DNA of 64,000 nucleotides, taken from contig NC_031476.1 of assembly GCF_000006565.2 (NCBI RefSeq), positions 1,946,458 to 2,010,457 of the forward strand. The letters are read 5' to 3'. Below are positions 1-11,790 of this stretch, in pieces (position 1 is the first letter of the stretch; each line of letters begins with the position of its first letter). The notes below the pieces were generated by a model. It searched no databases, was not told the origin of the DNA, and saw nothing but the letters and a program-made list of their open reading frames with translations. The position numbers and the translations under genes are program-made. Source of the DNA: Toxoplasma gondii ME49 (Eukaryota > Apicomplexa > Conoidasida > Eucoccidiorida > Sarcocystidae).

Positions 1-300
1 GCCAGAGAGAGAAATGAAGAGAGATAGACAGGTAGTTCGATCTACACGTTGATGACATCGATAGGAAGAGAGAATGGAAATAGATAGATTGCGTATATTG
101 GTAAAACGAGAAAGGTGTGAAAACAGATGTGGAGTAGGGTAGACGGAGCTTGAGAGGGCGGAGAGATGGCAACCGTTCCAGTGCCGGTGTCTGATCCCTT
201 CTTGAGTCTTGAGTTGAGCTTAACAAGGAACGTGTTATCTCTCTCGCGGTTCAACAGTGTTTTTCTCTCGAAACGGTGATTGTTTTTCTAGATTCTGCAG

Positions 301-2302
301 CGACGGGCGGCTTCGGCGAGTCTTGTGTGTCGCCTTTTTCTCTCTCACCTGGATTTTCTTCTTCAACCACTCAACCCTGTCTCGCGTTCCTCGAACGAGC
401 GCGACGAAGATCGAGAGGGTGAAGAAAGTGCGCTGCCCCTCCTCGGTCTTGTCGGAGATCAAATACTTAGCCACTTTGGAGGCAATTTCGAGGCCGCGCA
501 TGCAGCGGCGACCTCTGGAGGCCTGCGTCTGCTGCTGCCCCCCCTCGTCCAGTTCCTCGAGCTCCTCGTTGCACAAGCCAGCGTACGTCCGTCCTGAGAC
601 CTGAGGAACGCGCGGAAATGGACGAAGCACAGGAACGAAAAAAACTGCATGTACACCGCAGCGTAGAGGCAGGGAAGGGAAAAGCAAGTAGCGAGAACAG
701 AAGTGGAACACATAGATATCTATATAAATATATATATGAAATTGTATAAGTAGAATTATACCTATTTGAAGGAAGGGGAAAGCAAACAGAAGAGAGAAGG
801 GAGTTGGAAAACGAATCCAGATTCAGGCTTTGAGAAAACGAAATGTGGAGATATTCCTGTCATGTGTTGTTGATATATGTTTTCGCGAGAAAAAATCTGA
901 TGTTCGATTCTTTTTCCACGTCTCTTCTGCTTGACGCCTCGTTACGGTTTTGATTATGTAGAAAGCGCGCGTTGGGGTTCCGTTGTGGAGCGAGTCTCCT
1001 ACAGCATTCAGGTCATTCCACATCGGTTCCGCTGTAGATGTGTAACTACGTGCAACTATTTTTTTGGTCTTTTGTGACCAAACGCAAGGTTCGAAACGAG
1101 ACCCTTTTGCAAACGTTGTGCTCTCTGTCCAGGCTGCGCCACTAGTGTTCTGTGACGCTTTTTTGGAAAATTTGAAGAACACACTTTTGGTGGTGCTGAC
1201 CTCGCCCGCAGTGGCCAGGGCCTCGACGGAGGGGACAGTGGAGCTGCCGCCGCCGACTGCAGCGGACTTTGATTTTCCTGTGGAGGAGAAAGCAGAGGAG
1301 AAAGACGGAGACAGAGAGAAAGACGGAGAAGCGAAGGAACAAGACGAGAAAGCGGACGAAGAGGGTGGAGCGGACGCGCAGGGACGCACGAGAAAACGAG
1401 TGGGGGCTCGCAGTCAAGTCGGGTCGCCTGCGTTCTTTGATGCGGCGCTGCAGCAGTTATCCAAGAGCCAGCAGCTGCTCATTGTCATTGCTCACCAAAT
1501 TATCTCTCCGTCCTTCCCGTATCTTGTGAAAGACCTCTTGGCAATTATCCTGCCGACGATACTTCCTCGCTCGAGCGTGGCAGCGTCCCCGTCGGCGTCG
1601 TTCAGAACCGCAGAGGAACAAACCTCGTTGGGCCAGGCTCTGGGAGACAGCGAACTGCATGCGCCGGTTCGGCCCGAGGAAACCGGGACGTCGGAGGGAG
1701 TGCAAGACGGAGACGCGGTCGGAGAGGACTCCAGAAGCACGGAGAGAGAAGAAGACACGAGAAGATATCCACAGGATCGACCGCCAACGCCGCCACCGCC
1801 CCCGCCTCCGCCCCGGCCCCCTTCCTTAGGGACTCCCCCAGATCTCGGAGTGAAGCCCCGGGAGAGTGTGGGCGGAGCGACGCCAGGAGACCAAACAGAG
1901 AGTCCTAAAAAAGGGATAGACGAGGAAAAAAGGTATGAAGAGCGCGATGTTGGGGAGGGGAGCTTGTGCACCATCGAGGCGGGACAGACTGCTGACGGCG
2001 AGGAAGGGGCAGAGAAAAAAGAGTTGCACAGAGGCCGTGCACAAGATGCCGAGGGGACACTGCCACCTGAGGTTCCACAAAAGGAGGAAGGAGAGGGAAG
2101 AGGAACAGAGACACGGAACGAAGTTGATGTAAATAGTCAACATAGACCAGGGGAAGAAAACAAAGAGTCGAAACAACATCCGCGGCCGCGAAGCTGGCGG
2201 GAGACGTTCTTCGGGGCAGGCGCTGCAGCTGCAGCAGCCGCCTTGGGAAGGGAAGTCTCTTGGACGGACCAAGCTCCGGATGGCAGGGGACAGAATTCTT
2301 AG
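301..2302 (+). CDS. 3' end of an unidentified helical, acidic protein (5' part outside the window)
   Basis: Two exons join in phase: 301-582, after the acceptor TTCTGCAG and ending at the donor GTACGT, then 1133-2302, after the acceptor CTGTCCAG. Both boundaries are phase 0. The visible 483 residues start with amphipathic leucine-rich helices, including a stretch reading LLLPPLVQFLELL. The helical pattern resumes across the intron, interrupted by an acidic Glu/Lys/Asp insertion and a run of prolines near 1790-1820. The C-terminal 250 residues are disordered and charged and end with a short poly-Ala stretch. I do not recognise the family; a HEAT-like or other helical scaffold is only a guess. 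The minus strand of 355-601 also looks codable with plausible splice sites, but the matched phases and long second exon favour plus. Confidence 0.6.
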
Positions 2303-2659
2303 ATTCAGGAACACGAGGACGAAAAAGTTGGAAGCAGTTGTGAACGTCTTCGAGAAGCTGTCAGGCGGCAGACATAAATGAGGAAGCGGATGGCTGCGGT
2401 GTAACTCAACGAAAGGGGGAAGGGACGTCGCAGCGGAAGGAAAAGGAGGGTTACTTTCTCGTTTGTTACCGGGGGGACAGCGTTCAAGAACTGGAATCTG
2501 CAGTCACTTCTGACGCAGAACAACGTCAGTGTGCTGCCGCGCTTCGGGGATAGTTGCCTGTGTCGAAGTTGGGGGTTGCCGGAAAGAGAATGTAGGACGT
2601 GTCAGCTTGGGGAACATTAAGTCACCATAGTAAAAGGATCAGTTTTTCACCAGTACAGG

Positions 2660-5600
2660 ATGATAGGACCCACTGCAAACACCAGACGGCAAGAATGTTG
2701 CGTTGACGAAGGGTCGCCTGATGGCAGTGTACTAGGCTGTGCTGATTTGGAGCCACATGTTTGCGGCCTGACACGCGACAATGCGGAATGCTCTGCATCT
2801 TACCTCATGCCAATCCTGGCTTGTGCATTCTGTGTGGTTATCTGTGGTCTAGTTCTGTTTTTTTCCCTCAGTGCGACTTATGAAAACCAGTTACCCTTTC
2901 GAACTTGTGCTCTGGAACGCATCCAGAGCTCTCAAACTTTTCGTGACGTCTAATTCTGCCGGTTGTTGCAACTAACGCAGTCCTGCAGATACACACTACA
3001 CACCTTACCAGCTGCTCAAGGATAATTCTGAATCTCGGGCTATCCAGTTCGTCGGTGTTCGTTTGCCTGCCAGAGCCGGCCAGCACGTGAAAAGCGAGCG
3101 GAACGCTCCAGTTGCTGGAAATTCGATTGACGTGAATCCTCTCTTTCAGCGTAGTTCTTTTTGCTTGTTGTTAGCACTGCAGAAAATGTCTCTTTGGGAC
3201 GGAGGACTCATCATGGGGGAGGTATCATCGTGGGTCGTGCTAGTGCTATCATGCGCCGGCTGCACCGAAGCATCAAACCTTTCATCGAACGTACCTCCAT
3301 GCAAAGCGAGCCGCGAAACTAGAATGCAGCCGCCGGCACTCTCGTCGCTATTATGCCGTACGTTCAGTCCACTTCTGCCATGGCCAGTGGATGAATCACT
3401 TTTTATCTCCACCGAGTTTGCTCATCTAATCTTTACTCTAAACGACCGCTGTTCTTGACTTGAGTCGAAGAGGCATGTGTATCGCGACTGCGACGGCCTC
3501 ACCAACGCGGCTTACGCATGTGCGTGTCTTTCCGCGATCGGAGTGCACCTGCAAGTGAACACAATGGCACCCGTAGAGAAAGTGCCACAGGCCCAGCGAC
3601 AACATGTGCAAAATATAATGACGTTCTAGCGCAACACAGAGTCCGTCATTGAAACTCAGCGATGTAGGCTGTTTTATGCTTTTTAACACCCTTGCCAAAA
3701 ACACGATTTAGTGGAAACTGAACGCGAGCGCGAAGTGGGCAGCTGTATGTACAGCCCATTAAAGTTGCCGAACTGGGGATTCCGAGCGTACTCTTCGCAG
3801 ATGGCGCTTCTGGTCTCGCACCTGCTTGAGTGACTCTCCGTCAAAAACGGAAACAGGATATTCAAGATGGACGCTTACACGCAGAGTCAGGTTAGCGGAC
3901 GTGCCTTGTCCAGAATTTGTTGCAGGACAACGTAGTATTTTAGGGCTACAAACGTTGTCGGGAACTTCTCGAGATCCTGCACGGACAACCAGATCGCACT
4001 GCATTTTCCCAACCTGCTGACGCCTTCAAAACGCATTTGCAAAGCAATGCGTATGCTGCGGAGGTGCTGTTGAAGCGACGCAGCATCCACAGCTTCAGCG
4101 TAGGTCTCCCACGTTGCGGTGCATGATTCATAAACGTTTGAACGAATTGGTTCAGCAACCTGCCACAACAGGAACTGGCGCAGAGGACGACACCTTTCGA
4201 TTATCATGTATGGCAGAAACGCCCTGTAGTGGTGGTGCTGCGCAAACGTTCTCGGCGGCTACTGGCAGGGCGCCAACAAGACCCGCCAACAAGACACAAG
4301 CTGAAGCGTTAGCGGTCGCACGGAGGATTTTGAATGAACAAAGAACTGCGCAGTTACGAAGAAAGTCAGACGAAACACAGCCGAGCACAAGGGGCAATCA
4401 CCTGGAGAAGACACAAGAGAAACTGCAACGGCAGATCAGAGAATCGTTATTATTCACAGCGCCAGTGCTCTTAGACTCTCAGGAAGTTTCTGGTTCTAAT
4501 CTGACAAGTTCTCAGATGGCATTCAGCAGACGTAATAGCCAGACTTTTTCTGAAGGTCGCTTGCCGCCCAGTCTCACTCACACGGTTCATTCTGCAAGCA
4601 ACCCGGGTCCCTTCCTTGCAGTGTCAACAAACGACGCAAGACATCCAGTATTTCCTCTGGTAAATCTTTACCCCAGTGAGCTCCTTAGTAAACTTGTTAA
4701 TAGGTTTGCGCTCCAGGCTATATTAACCCGACCAATCTCTAGCGTGAATGATACGGGCGACCGCGAGACAATGCGTTCGTTGGTATCTTACCACTTAGGA
4801 GGTAAGATATCCTCAAGACTGTTGCCTTTGCAGCAGAGCATACGCATTGGTAGCAGGTCTTGAGGCGCTTGATGCAAACCCGAAACGAACCGAAAACCAT
4901 GAAATTATTCGGACATTTTTCGAGCGCGCGATCTCCATGTGTATCAAACCGATTATTGTCCCATGTGTCACGGCGGGAGTTCCTCTGCTCGACCGAAAGG
5001 TCAAACTCGATATACAGAAAATTCTAGGTAGGATATGAACTGCTCCGTGACGGGTTTTGGTGGGCTCCGAAACGTGTCTTCGGGCAGGAGTGGCTAAAAT
5101 TCAAGCAGACTTTCGCGTGACCTTAACGCACTGCGCTGTGCGAGTGTTTACAGAGTTGCTCTACTCACAAAGCAACTGGCGCGACCGTAGGCCCTTTGAT
5201 TTAGTTTGAAATCCATTCCATATTTTATCCCTGGTTCAGCACGGGACGTTCATAAATGGTTCGTACGACCCGCCCTTATGGAACTTTTGACATCGTTTGT
5301 CGACGAGACCACGTGCAACACTTGTTTTGGGAACTTGATCCGTAGGTCAATTTATCGTGTAGCTTCAAGGTGATGTCTATGGTGATATGCTAGTGGCTTT
5401 TGACAGTCGTCAGCGCCGCCTGCGCCGCTCTGGATTGTACTGAACAGGCTACAAAACGTACAGTGAAGCCGGACAACCTGGTTATGGCTCTTGACATTAT
5501 CAGTTTCGCCGTTCGGAAAATGCACCCGAAGTGTTTTGACCACGTAGGTGTTTATAGCGATAAATTCGCCCATTCGCCTATGAACGATTTCACTCTGACA

Positions 5601-6637
5601 CAGACTGAAACGGAACAACTACGATCAGCTGCCCTATCCGCTGCTGGTGTGCAAGTCAGTCCTCTACACAGAAAATACAAACTACGGCAAAGGCTGTCTC
5701 ACTGACGGTACTTGCAGATGAAAAGACTTTTGAACGACCGCAGCTGCAAGCCGATTGTGAAGGCACAGATTACGGGCATAGAGCTTGCTCTCGAGCACTT
5801 GACAAGCCAGTCATCAATCCTGGCTCTGCAAAACGACGTGGAATCCAAAACGTCGAGAACGCGTTTTCTCCGAACCCTGTCCGGGTTCTGGAAAGTTCGC
5901 ATGCCACTAGCACTCCAGCGAATATCGAGCACTTCGTGTTGACGTCTTGAGCTAATGTCGTTTTATCAGTCTCAGTGACAGATTAGACGTGCACCTGATG
6001 GCATATCCGTGTGACGACAGCAAGACGAGCTTTGATTTCAATAAACCAAGCACATCAAAATTCAGCTTGTTGGTTAGGCTAGATCCTGTCAGGCAGCGCT
6101 GTCTCAGCAAGAAGCACGAACACGCCCCGGTGCCCGGTCTATGCGTTTGCTCAAATGCTGTTTCCTGTTCTGTTCAGAGTTCTAGCAGTCTAGGATTTCC
6201 GAGGTGGAGAACCGGCTTTAAGCACAGAGGAAGTGTACAGACTGACGGTCTGTTGGCACGACTGCACACAACAAGCGTCGAACGTCGACAAGCTTTTTGT
6301 CGATGTAGTAACTGAGCCGATAAGATTAAAAAACCCTTTTCTGCTGTCGCTGCCGAGAACCATTGACCTTGACGAAATTGCGGAAGAACCTCTAAATAGT
6401 TCGAAGGGCGCGACGCATCCACAACAAGATTCACAAATGACATTTGCGTGTTGTCGGCTAGCCAACGTTCCACAAACTACAGCAGAGTACAGACTCACGA
6501 CACGAGTCTGTTTGGAGCGGAGAAACCGCGTCCGTTCTAAAACTTCAGTTCGCCGTAAAAGCGATCGAATGCAATTTCCTGCCTGCCGGCCTGCAGCAGC
6601 AATACAGCAAGGCAGCCACAGCGCACATGTGTTTTGA
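2660..6637 (+). CDS. Unidentified multi-exon protein, possible membrane anchor near the N terminus
   Basis: Well-supported internal exons are about 4048-4801 (donor GTAAGA), 4854-5027 (donor GTAGGA), 5407-5654 (acceptor TTGACAG, donor GTCAGT) and from 5718 (acceptor CTTGCAG). Phases match at each junction (1/1, 1/1, 0/0). The protein has Arg/Gln-rich helical stretches and Ser/Thr-rich linkers, with no domain I can name. A candidate first exon at 2660 encodes a Cys-rich leader and a hydrophobic segment (about residues 49-71) that could span a membrane. Links between it and 4048 through 3063-3458 and 3780-4020 are unresolved. Further coding-like sequence at about 5975-6150 and 6200-6637 would finish the gene and would overlap the last TFIIA exon on the other strand. 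The gene is likely real; the exact exon set is not certain. Confidence 0.5.
4784..4809 (+). promoter_or_regulatory. Inverted repeat covering a 5' splice site
   Basis: TATCTTACC (4784-4792) is the exact reverse complement of GGTAAGATA (4801-4809), with an 8-base loop. The right arm contains the GTAAGA donor of the exon ending at 4801, so the pre-mRNA could fold the splice site into a 9-bp stem. Whether it regulates splicing is inference. Confidence 0.45.
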
Positions 6638-9600
6638 TTTTCGGGTTGGGAACCTGATGATGCACTCGCCAAACAACTCTGAAGGTCCCAGTAAATCTGT
6701 GAATACCCGCTTCTCTGAATTCAGGTTCTCCCTCCTAATCCCTTACTCGTATAATGCCATGCCGGAGCATTACTCTCCAGTTGGTTGTTTTCTTCCCGCT
6801 TGAACCACATCGTTCAACCTGAATGTGCACACGTTCACACAGGAAGCAGGTTTCTGGAGATGCCACAGGAGGCTGCGTGCGCGAAAAGAAACTTTTTTTT
6901 GCGTTCATGACCAGACCTCACGCGCGTCAGAAGACATTCTGTCTCTCCGACGCAGTAAGTCATGAAGCAAGACGTGGCGCACGCTTCTTGTAACACGTGG
7001 AGGAAAAATTAACCTGCCCTCGCAGTACCAGAAGCCGAAGTATTCGCAGGGAGTTTTCAGCCTACCTTGTCGTAGAGTGCATAGATGCCATCCGTGGCTG
7101 CAGGTTCCTGGTCATCGAGATCGGAGACATCGTCGAGTTGCTCTTCTTTTTCCTCAAGCTCAGGGCGAATGTGGCTGCTTGTGTCAGTTCCACCTGGGTC
7201 AACCAGTCAGCAAAGGCGGAACGTCACACAGTCGGTACCCGCGAGGTGCATCGGTGATTTCAGAGAACCCGAATGTCCGTTATCAGCTGCTATGTCGTGG
7301 GAAACGGATCTCACACGCTTCCGTCTCGCCACATTCTGTCGCTTTTGTCCTCTCGTCTGGCTGCTGACACCTGCACGGGTCGAACCATTCTCACCCGATT
7401 TATCGCTCTCTCACTCTCATCTTTGTTCTAGATTCACCCACTCAACTGTCGCTGTCCTAGCTCATTTTCCCCAAAATCCAGACTCCAAAGAATTCGCTTG
7501 TCGATGTATTTCGTGTTACGGTCTCTCCCGACACCCTAAGCGATGTCCGTCATCCCCCGAACCCCCATCATTGCAGCTTCACAGCCAATGGACTGGGAGG
7601 CATCATCTCTGGGACACGACAAAAGTCCAGTTACGGGATACAGATTGCCAAGTTCGAGGAACGATAGTTCACCGTCTAACGGAATACGTGGGCAGGTTTG
7701 TACCTGCCTGACTCCTCAGTTCATGCTGAGGACTCCTGGAACAGGCTCTCTGAGACCTTCACGGACCCTTTTTAGCAAAAGCGTAAACGAGACGAACTCA
7801 CCTGCCGCGTCAGCACTCGTCGGCGGCTTTTCCTGTTGGCTGCTCTCTTGGGAGGCACCTTGTGAGGCCTCAATCTGGCTGTCAGTTGAACCGAGAGGAG
7901 GCCCTGGACAAGGCCCGCCAACGGCTTCAGCTTCGTCGACGTCGGCATCTGCGAAATCATCGTCATCTTCAGCGTCTTTCTCCTGTCCCTCTGGCTTTAA
8001 GTCGAGAGAGTCAGAAGGTAAATCCGCTTTTGTTGATTTTTCCGAGTTTGCGTTGCCGTTCTCCGACTCCAAAGGCCCTCCGGATACTGGCGACTCCCTG
8101 CCTTCTCCAGGAGGGTTGGCAGACACCCCAGAATGCATTGAACCCGCAGGCGAAGATGCGGCAGGCGCCCCCGCAACAGGCGCAGGAGGCCTCGCCTTGT
8201 TTTGAGGTTCCTGAGCAGAACAGCCACAGCACAGGGTGTGCACCTCGTAAAATTTAGAAAGGAATGGATGTAGAATAGCCCAATATCGTGGGACATTGAT
8301 GTCGAACGCGGTCATAAATCTTACACACTCCAGCGATGCGTCACAAAACAAGCATAAATAACAGGGAGACACTTCGAAAATTGGCACACGCGTCCGAGGT
8401 TGGAAACACGCATGAATGGGATTCGGGAGGAGGCGTTTTTGCTTTGAGAAAGAACCATCGTGCAATGACGCGAACATAGATTTCTCTCGTGGTTGAGGAG
8501 ATACCTGCGGTCAGGGAGATGCCCCCACGAGCCATCACACCTGAGAAAAAAGGCCTTACCGCTGCAGTTTCACATTTGCCGACACTCGTGCTCGTCTCAG
8601 TCCCTGGCGAGGGAGCGGAGCGCCGCAGCTCCGCCGTTCTCCTCTGCAAGGCGAGTCTCCATTGCTGCAGATAAAGCCATCGAGAGACACTCTGGTGGTG
8701 ACGTCAAGCATTTGGGCGCAGACTGTGCAGCGTAGTCGTCTCTCCTGTCAAGTCAATCGAATGCGTTTGATCGCGCCAGTCGAGTCGACCAAGGAAGATG
8801 CGACGCTATTGAACATTTTAGAAAGGGATACGTGATTGGTCAAGGCCTAACCTCCAAGCCGTCTGGATCGCGAGGATCTCACTTACACCCACAGCCCCGC
8901 ATGGTCTGCCGAAACCTTGGCCTGCTGTCTCCACCAAACTTCGGAAAATGCACACTTGCTGGACTTCGAAGCAGGCGGAGAAAGCGGCGCGGACATTTCG
9001 TCTCGAGCGGACAGTCGAGAACCCAACATGCGCAGACAAACTGTACAGACATGAGGGTCCCTTTGAACTGTGCAAGCGAAAGATCATCCAAGATGGCGGG
9101 GACAAACGATGGAGTGTCTCCACACCGGGGACTTTGGCGCGCAGCGGTCTCGAAGACTGACGGAGGCAGGGGGCGACTTCTCAGTATGCACGGCGCATGC
9201 ACCGTTTGGGGTGACGTATGAAAGAAGAATTGGACAAGATTCAGTAGGAGGCCAGACACAGAGCAGATGTCTTGTGGCTGACTGGGCAGGGACGGCGTAC
9301 CCTTTACCGCGAAGCTACAGAATAATCGTGTGTTCGTCGAGTTACGATATTTCGATCAACTACGTTCTGTACTGTTGAGTTCCTGCTCACTGCGGAAGAC
9401 CCATCACACACATGCACCAAGGAATTCAGGAGAACTCAAAGACTGTTGTCGCCGCCCTCTGCAAGTCCTTCAGTCCAGTCATCAGTCGCAAAGACTCAGA
9501 ATCGAAGCAGGTGTCGCCCCGGCGTCTCATCTCTCGCTCTGGCGAGACGCGCACCGACCGGAGCTTACTCGCTCGATGGCGTCCATCACCTTCGGGCTCT

Positions 9601-10217
9601 GGAACTGCGTGCACCGCTGAACGGTCGCTGCATGCAGAAAGAACCCACAGAGCACTTGGCCGCATGCAGGCGAGGGCAGAAACGGAAAAGGCGTCCTGTG
9701 GAAGTCAGAGACGAAGAGGAGAGTCACAGACAGGCGCTGAAGGGATTGAGGGAAGGAAGAAGTTGGCGGACAGAGAGCAGCGAGAGCAGGACTGCTCGAA
9801 AGGTGCAGCCAAGAGTCCTGACGCGAGCTTCATGACCGTCACAGCCGACGAAGGCGCGACAGAGAAGACAGAAGGCAGCGAGAAGGAGGGAGCAGCAAAC
9901 AACACGAAAAGTGACGAAGGGACGAGAACCTGCCGAGAGGGAGAACAGGTGGCGTCAGACAGAACGCACAGCTCAAAAAAAAAGTTACCGACAGAGCGCC
10001 ACTGTTGGACAGAGCGCCACTGTTGGACAGAGAGACCTGTAGCACGCAATTCGTCTGCTTCCTTCGTGGTTCTCTACATACACGCGATAACCTGATTGTA
10101 GAGGGCGCTGATGTTGTGAGGAGAGCCGAGACGCTGCAGGAGCACCTGAGACTCAGCAAGGTCTCCGGCCTCTCCTCCACGCCCTTGGCGCCCCCTCTTG
10201 AGCGCGGCCGGCTGCAT
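6537..10217 (-). CDS. Transcription initiation factor TFIIA large (alpha/beta) subunit
   Basis: Seven exons on the minus strand: 10217-10082, 9627-9569, 8664-8560, 8210-7802, 7193-7066, 6818-6747 and 6590-6537. All phases agree, giving 320 residues. The N-terminal helices (about 38-75: ALYNQVIA, then SPKVMDAIERQWRLALQRR) align with the TFIIA four-helix bundle, including the conserved Trp. A long disordered acidic linker with DDDDF follows. The C-terminal beta-barrel half has the DDVSD acidic motif, LYDKV, then WRVMLRHGII and GRQEIAF, matching the yeast TOA1 and human GTF2A1 pattern. TFIIA stabilises TBP on promoters in the nucleus. The last exon is only 17 codons. The gene is divergent from the SWIB gene and convergent with the upstream plus-strand gene, whose 3' end it probably overlaps. 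Confidence 0.85.
9991..10031. repeat. 18-bp direct tandem duplication
   Basis: The unit AGCGCCACTGTTGGACAG is present twice head to tail, with partial flanking copies, inside the first TFIIA intron. No function is evident. Confidence 0.7.
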
Positions 10218-11790
10218 GCTGGCGAAGAAGCGCAGCGGCAGAGGGCGAGAACAGGTCGAGCGCGCGACAGGAAGTACGGAGAGAAGAAATCCGCAGCGGC
10301 AGTGGAAGAGAGAAGGCGAGACCGAGGAAACGAAAGGCGAGCAGAGAGCAGAAGCCGAGTCGTGGCGAGGTTTGGACTCGAGAATTCGCGTCTGGAAAAG
10401 GAGGACGCTCTCTCGCAGAAGAGGGAGGACAACAGGGAAACGCAACTCGGAGGCGGAGAAGTGAAGAGCTGCTGCATAAGAAAATGCGAAAAAATGGGGA
10501 TGGTTTCCGTTGTGTCTCTCAAAAACCGAAGAAGACCGAGTCGAAAGACACCCTGTCTCTGGGAGTGCGCGCTCGCAGCTCTCCCTGCCCCTTCCGCAGA
10601 CGACAGAACGACCGACTCGCGCTGCACAGACTCTCTCTGGGGACGGGCAGCTGAAAAGAGAGGGTGGAAAGAAGGAGACAGCGGAGATAGAGAGACACAC
10701 CGAGAGACGAAGGGGAGAGACAGCGGAGAAGGCGGTCACGAGACATCTGAGCGCATCAGCGTGCACGGCGCGGTGAGTCTGCGCGCGAAAACCGGCGAGG
10801 CGGGAAAAAGACACGCACTGCAGCGCAGAAAAGAAGCGAGCAAAGAGAAGCAAACGAGTCGAAGTGAAAGGAGAAGTCCGAATGAAAAAGAAAGCAGCTG
10901 AACGGGACACAGAAGTGAGGCAGACAAAAATACGCGAAAGTCACACGCAGCCGTTCGCTGTGTTCCGGCAACAACGCGCGCGCGTTCGGAAAAGCTGTCT
11001 CTGCTTCTTCCATCTTGTTCAGCGACCTCTCCATTGCACCCTTTTATTTACATGTGTGTTGTCTATGTGAGTTTCTCTCCTTGCTTTCTGTGTCCAACAG
11101 CTCTCCTGCTTCTCGCCGGGTCGCGCTTCCACTCGGAGTGGCAGATCGGGTGTACATACACACCTGCCTCTGAGTTCTGCGGGCGACTCTCAGGAACGAG
11201 AGCCCTCGGAGTCGCTTCGTCCTCTTTCCTCCAGTTTCCTCATTCCCTTGACTCGAGCCAGGACACCGTTTTCTGGTGCTTTTCAGTGTCGAACGCGGAC
11301 TCCTCCGCTGTAGCGCGGCTCGGCGGAAGCGACGGCGGCGCGCGAGGAGGCTGCCGAGCGGAAGAGGACAGCCGCTACGTGGAGGAGGAGAAGAGCCAGT
11401 GGAGAGGAGAAGAAGGCTGAGCACCGAGGGGGCGAGGCCCCCCGTGTGGAGAGAAGAAGCGGAAACGGGGAGAAGAGACAGAAAAGAAGAAACGTCACTG
11501 TCAGGGCGCAGACGGCATGGCGAGGGAACTGTCTGTCGCCGACGCCAGACACTGAGAAGAGAGAGAAGACTTGGATGAGTGCCCTAGGCCTTTGTCGAGC
11601 GACCTCAACGAGAAAGATTGGGGCGGAGTTCAGGAAGTAGACATCAGCCACCACGCATTTTCCTTCTCTGTGTCTCTCTCCGCTGTCCTGAGGACCAGCA
11701 AGACCAGCAAGAGACCCTCTTCTTCTCCCATGCGCACTCTCTGCCTCTTTTCTCGCAGCTAAGAGAGCAGTACTGCTCGAAAAGAGCGAA
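10218..11790. other. Divergent intergenic region between TFIIA and the SWIB-SAM gene
   Basis: This region must hold both 5' UTRs and both promoters. It is purine-rich on the plus strand, with several GAGACG/CGTCTC-type cores, the motif reported for Toxoplasma promoters. It also carries one copy of the GTGTA-NN-TACAC element at 11150. Open frames exist on both strands, but none shows a credible protein pattern. Confidence 0.5.
11149..11164. repeat. GTGTA-NN-TACAC dispersed element, intergenic copy
   Basis: GGTGTA-CA-TACACACC. Exact match to the 12-bp quasi-palindrome that recurs through the window. Confidence 0.7.

Noticed and set aside
355..601. A minus-strand open exon with CAG acceptor and GTGAGA donor
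   Set aside because: The plus strand over the same bases joins in phase 0 to a strong 1.17-kb exon, so the minus reading is probably an antisense shadow.
6720..6750. A 32-base intron that would extend TFIIA exon 6 into adjacent sequence
   Set aside because: It is too short to splice, and the exon at 6590-6537 provides the expected C-terminal residues in phase.
9412..10901. Long plus-strand frames opposite the 5' exons of TFIIA
   Set aside because: They contain only Arg/Glu/Thr low complexity, while the minus strand gives phase-matched TFIIA exons.
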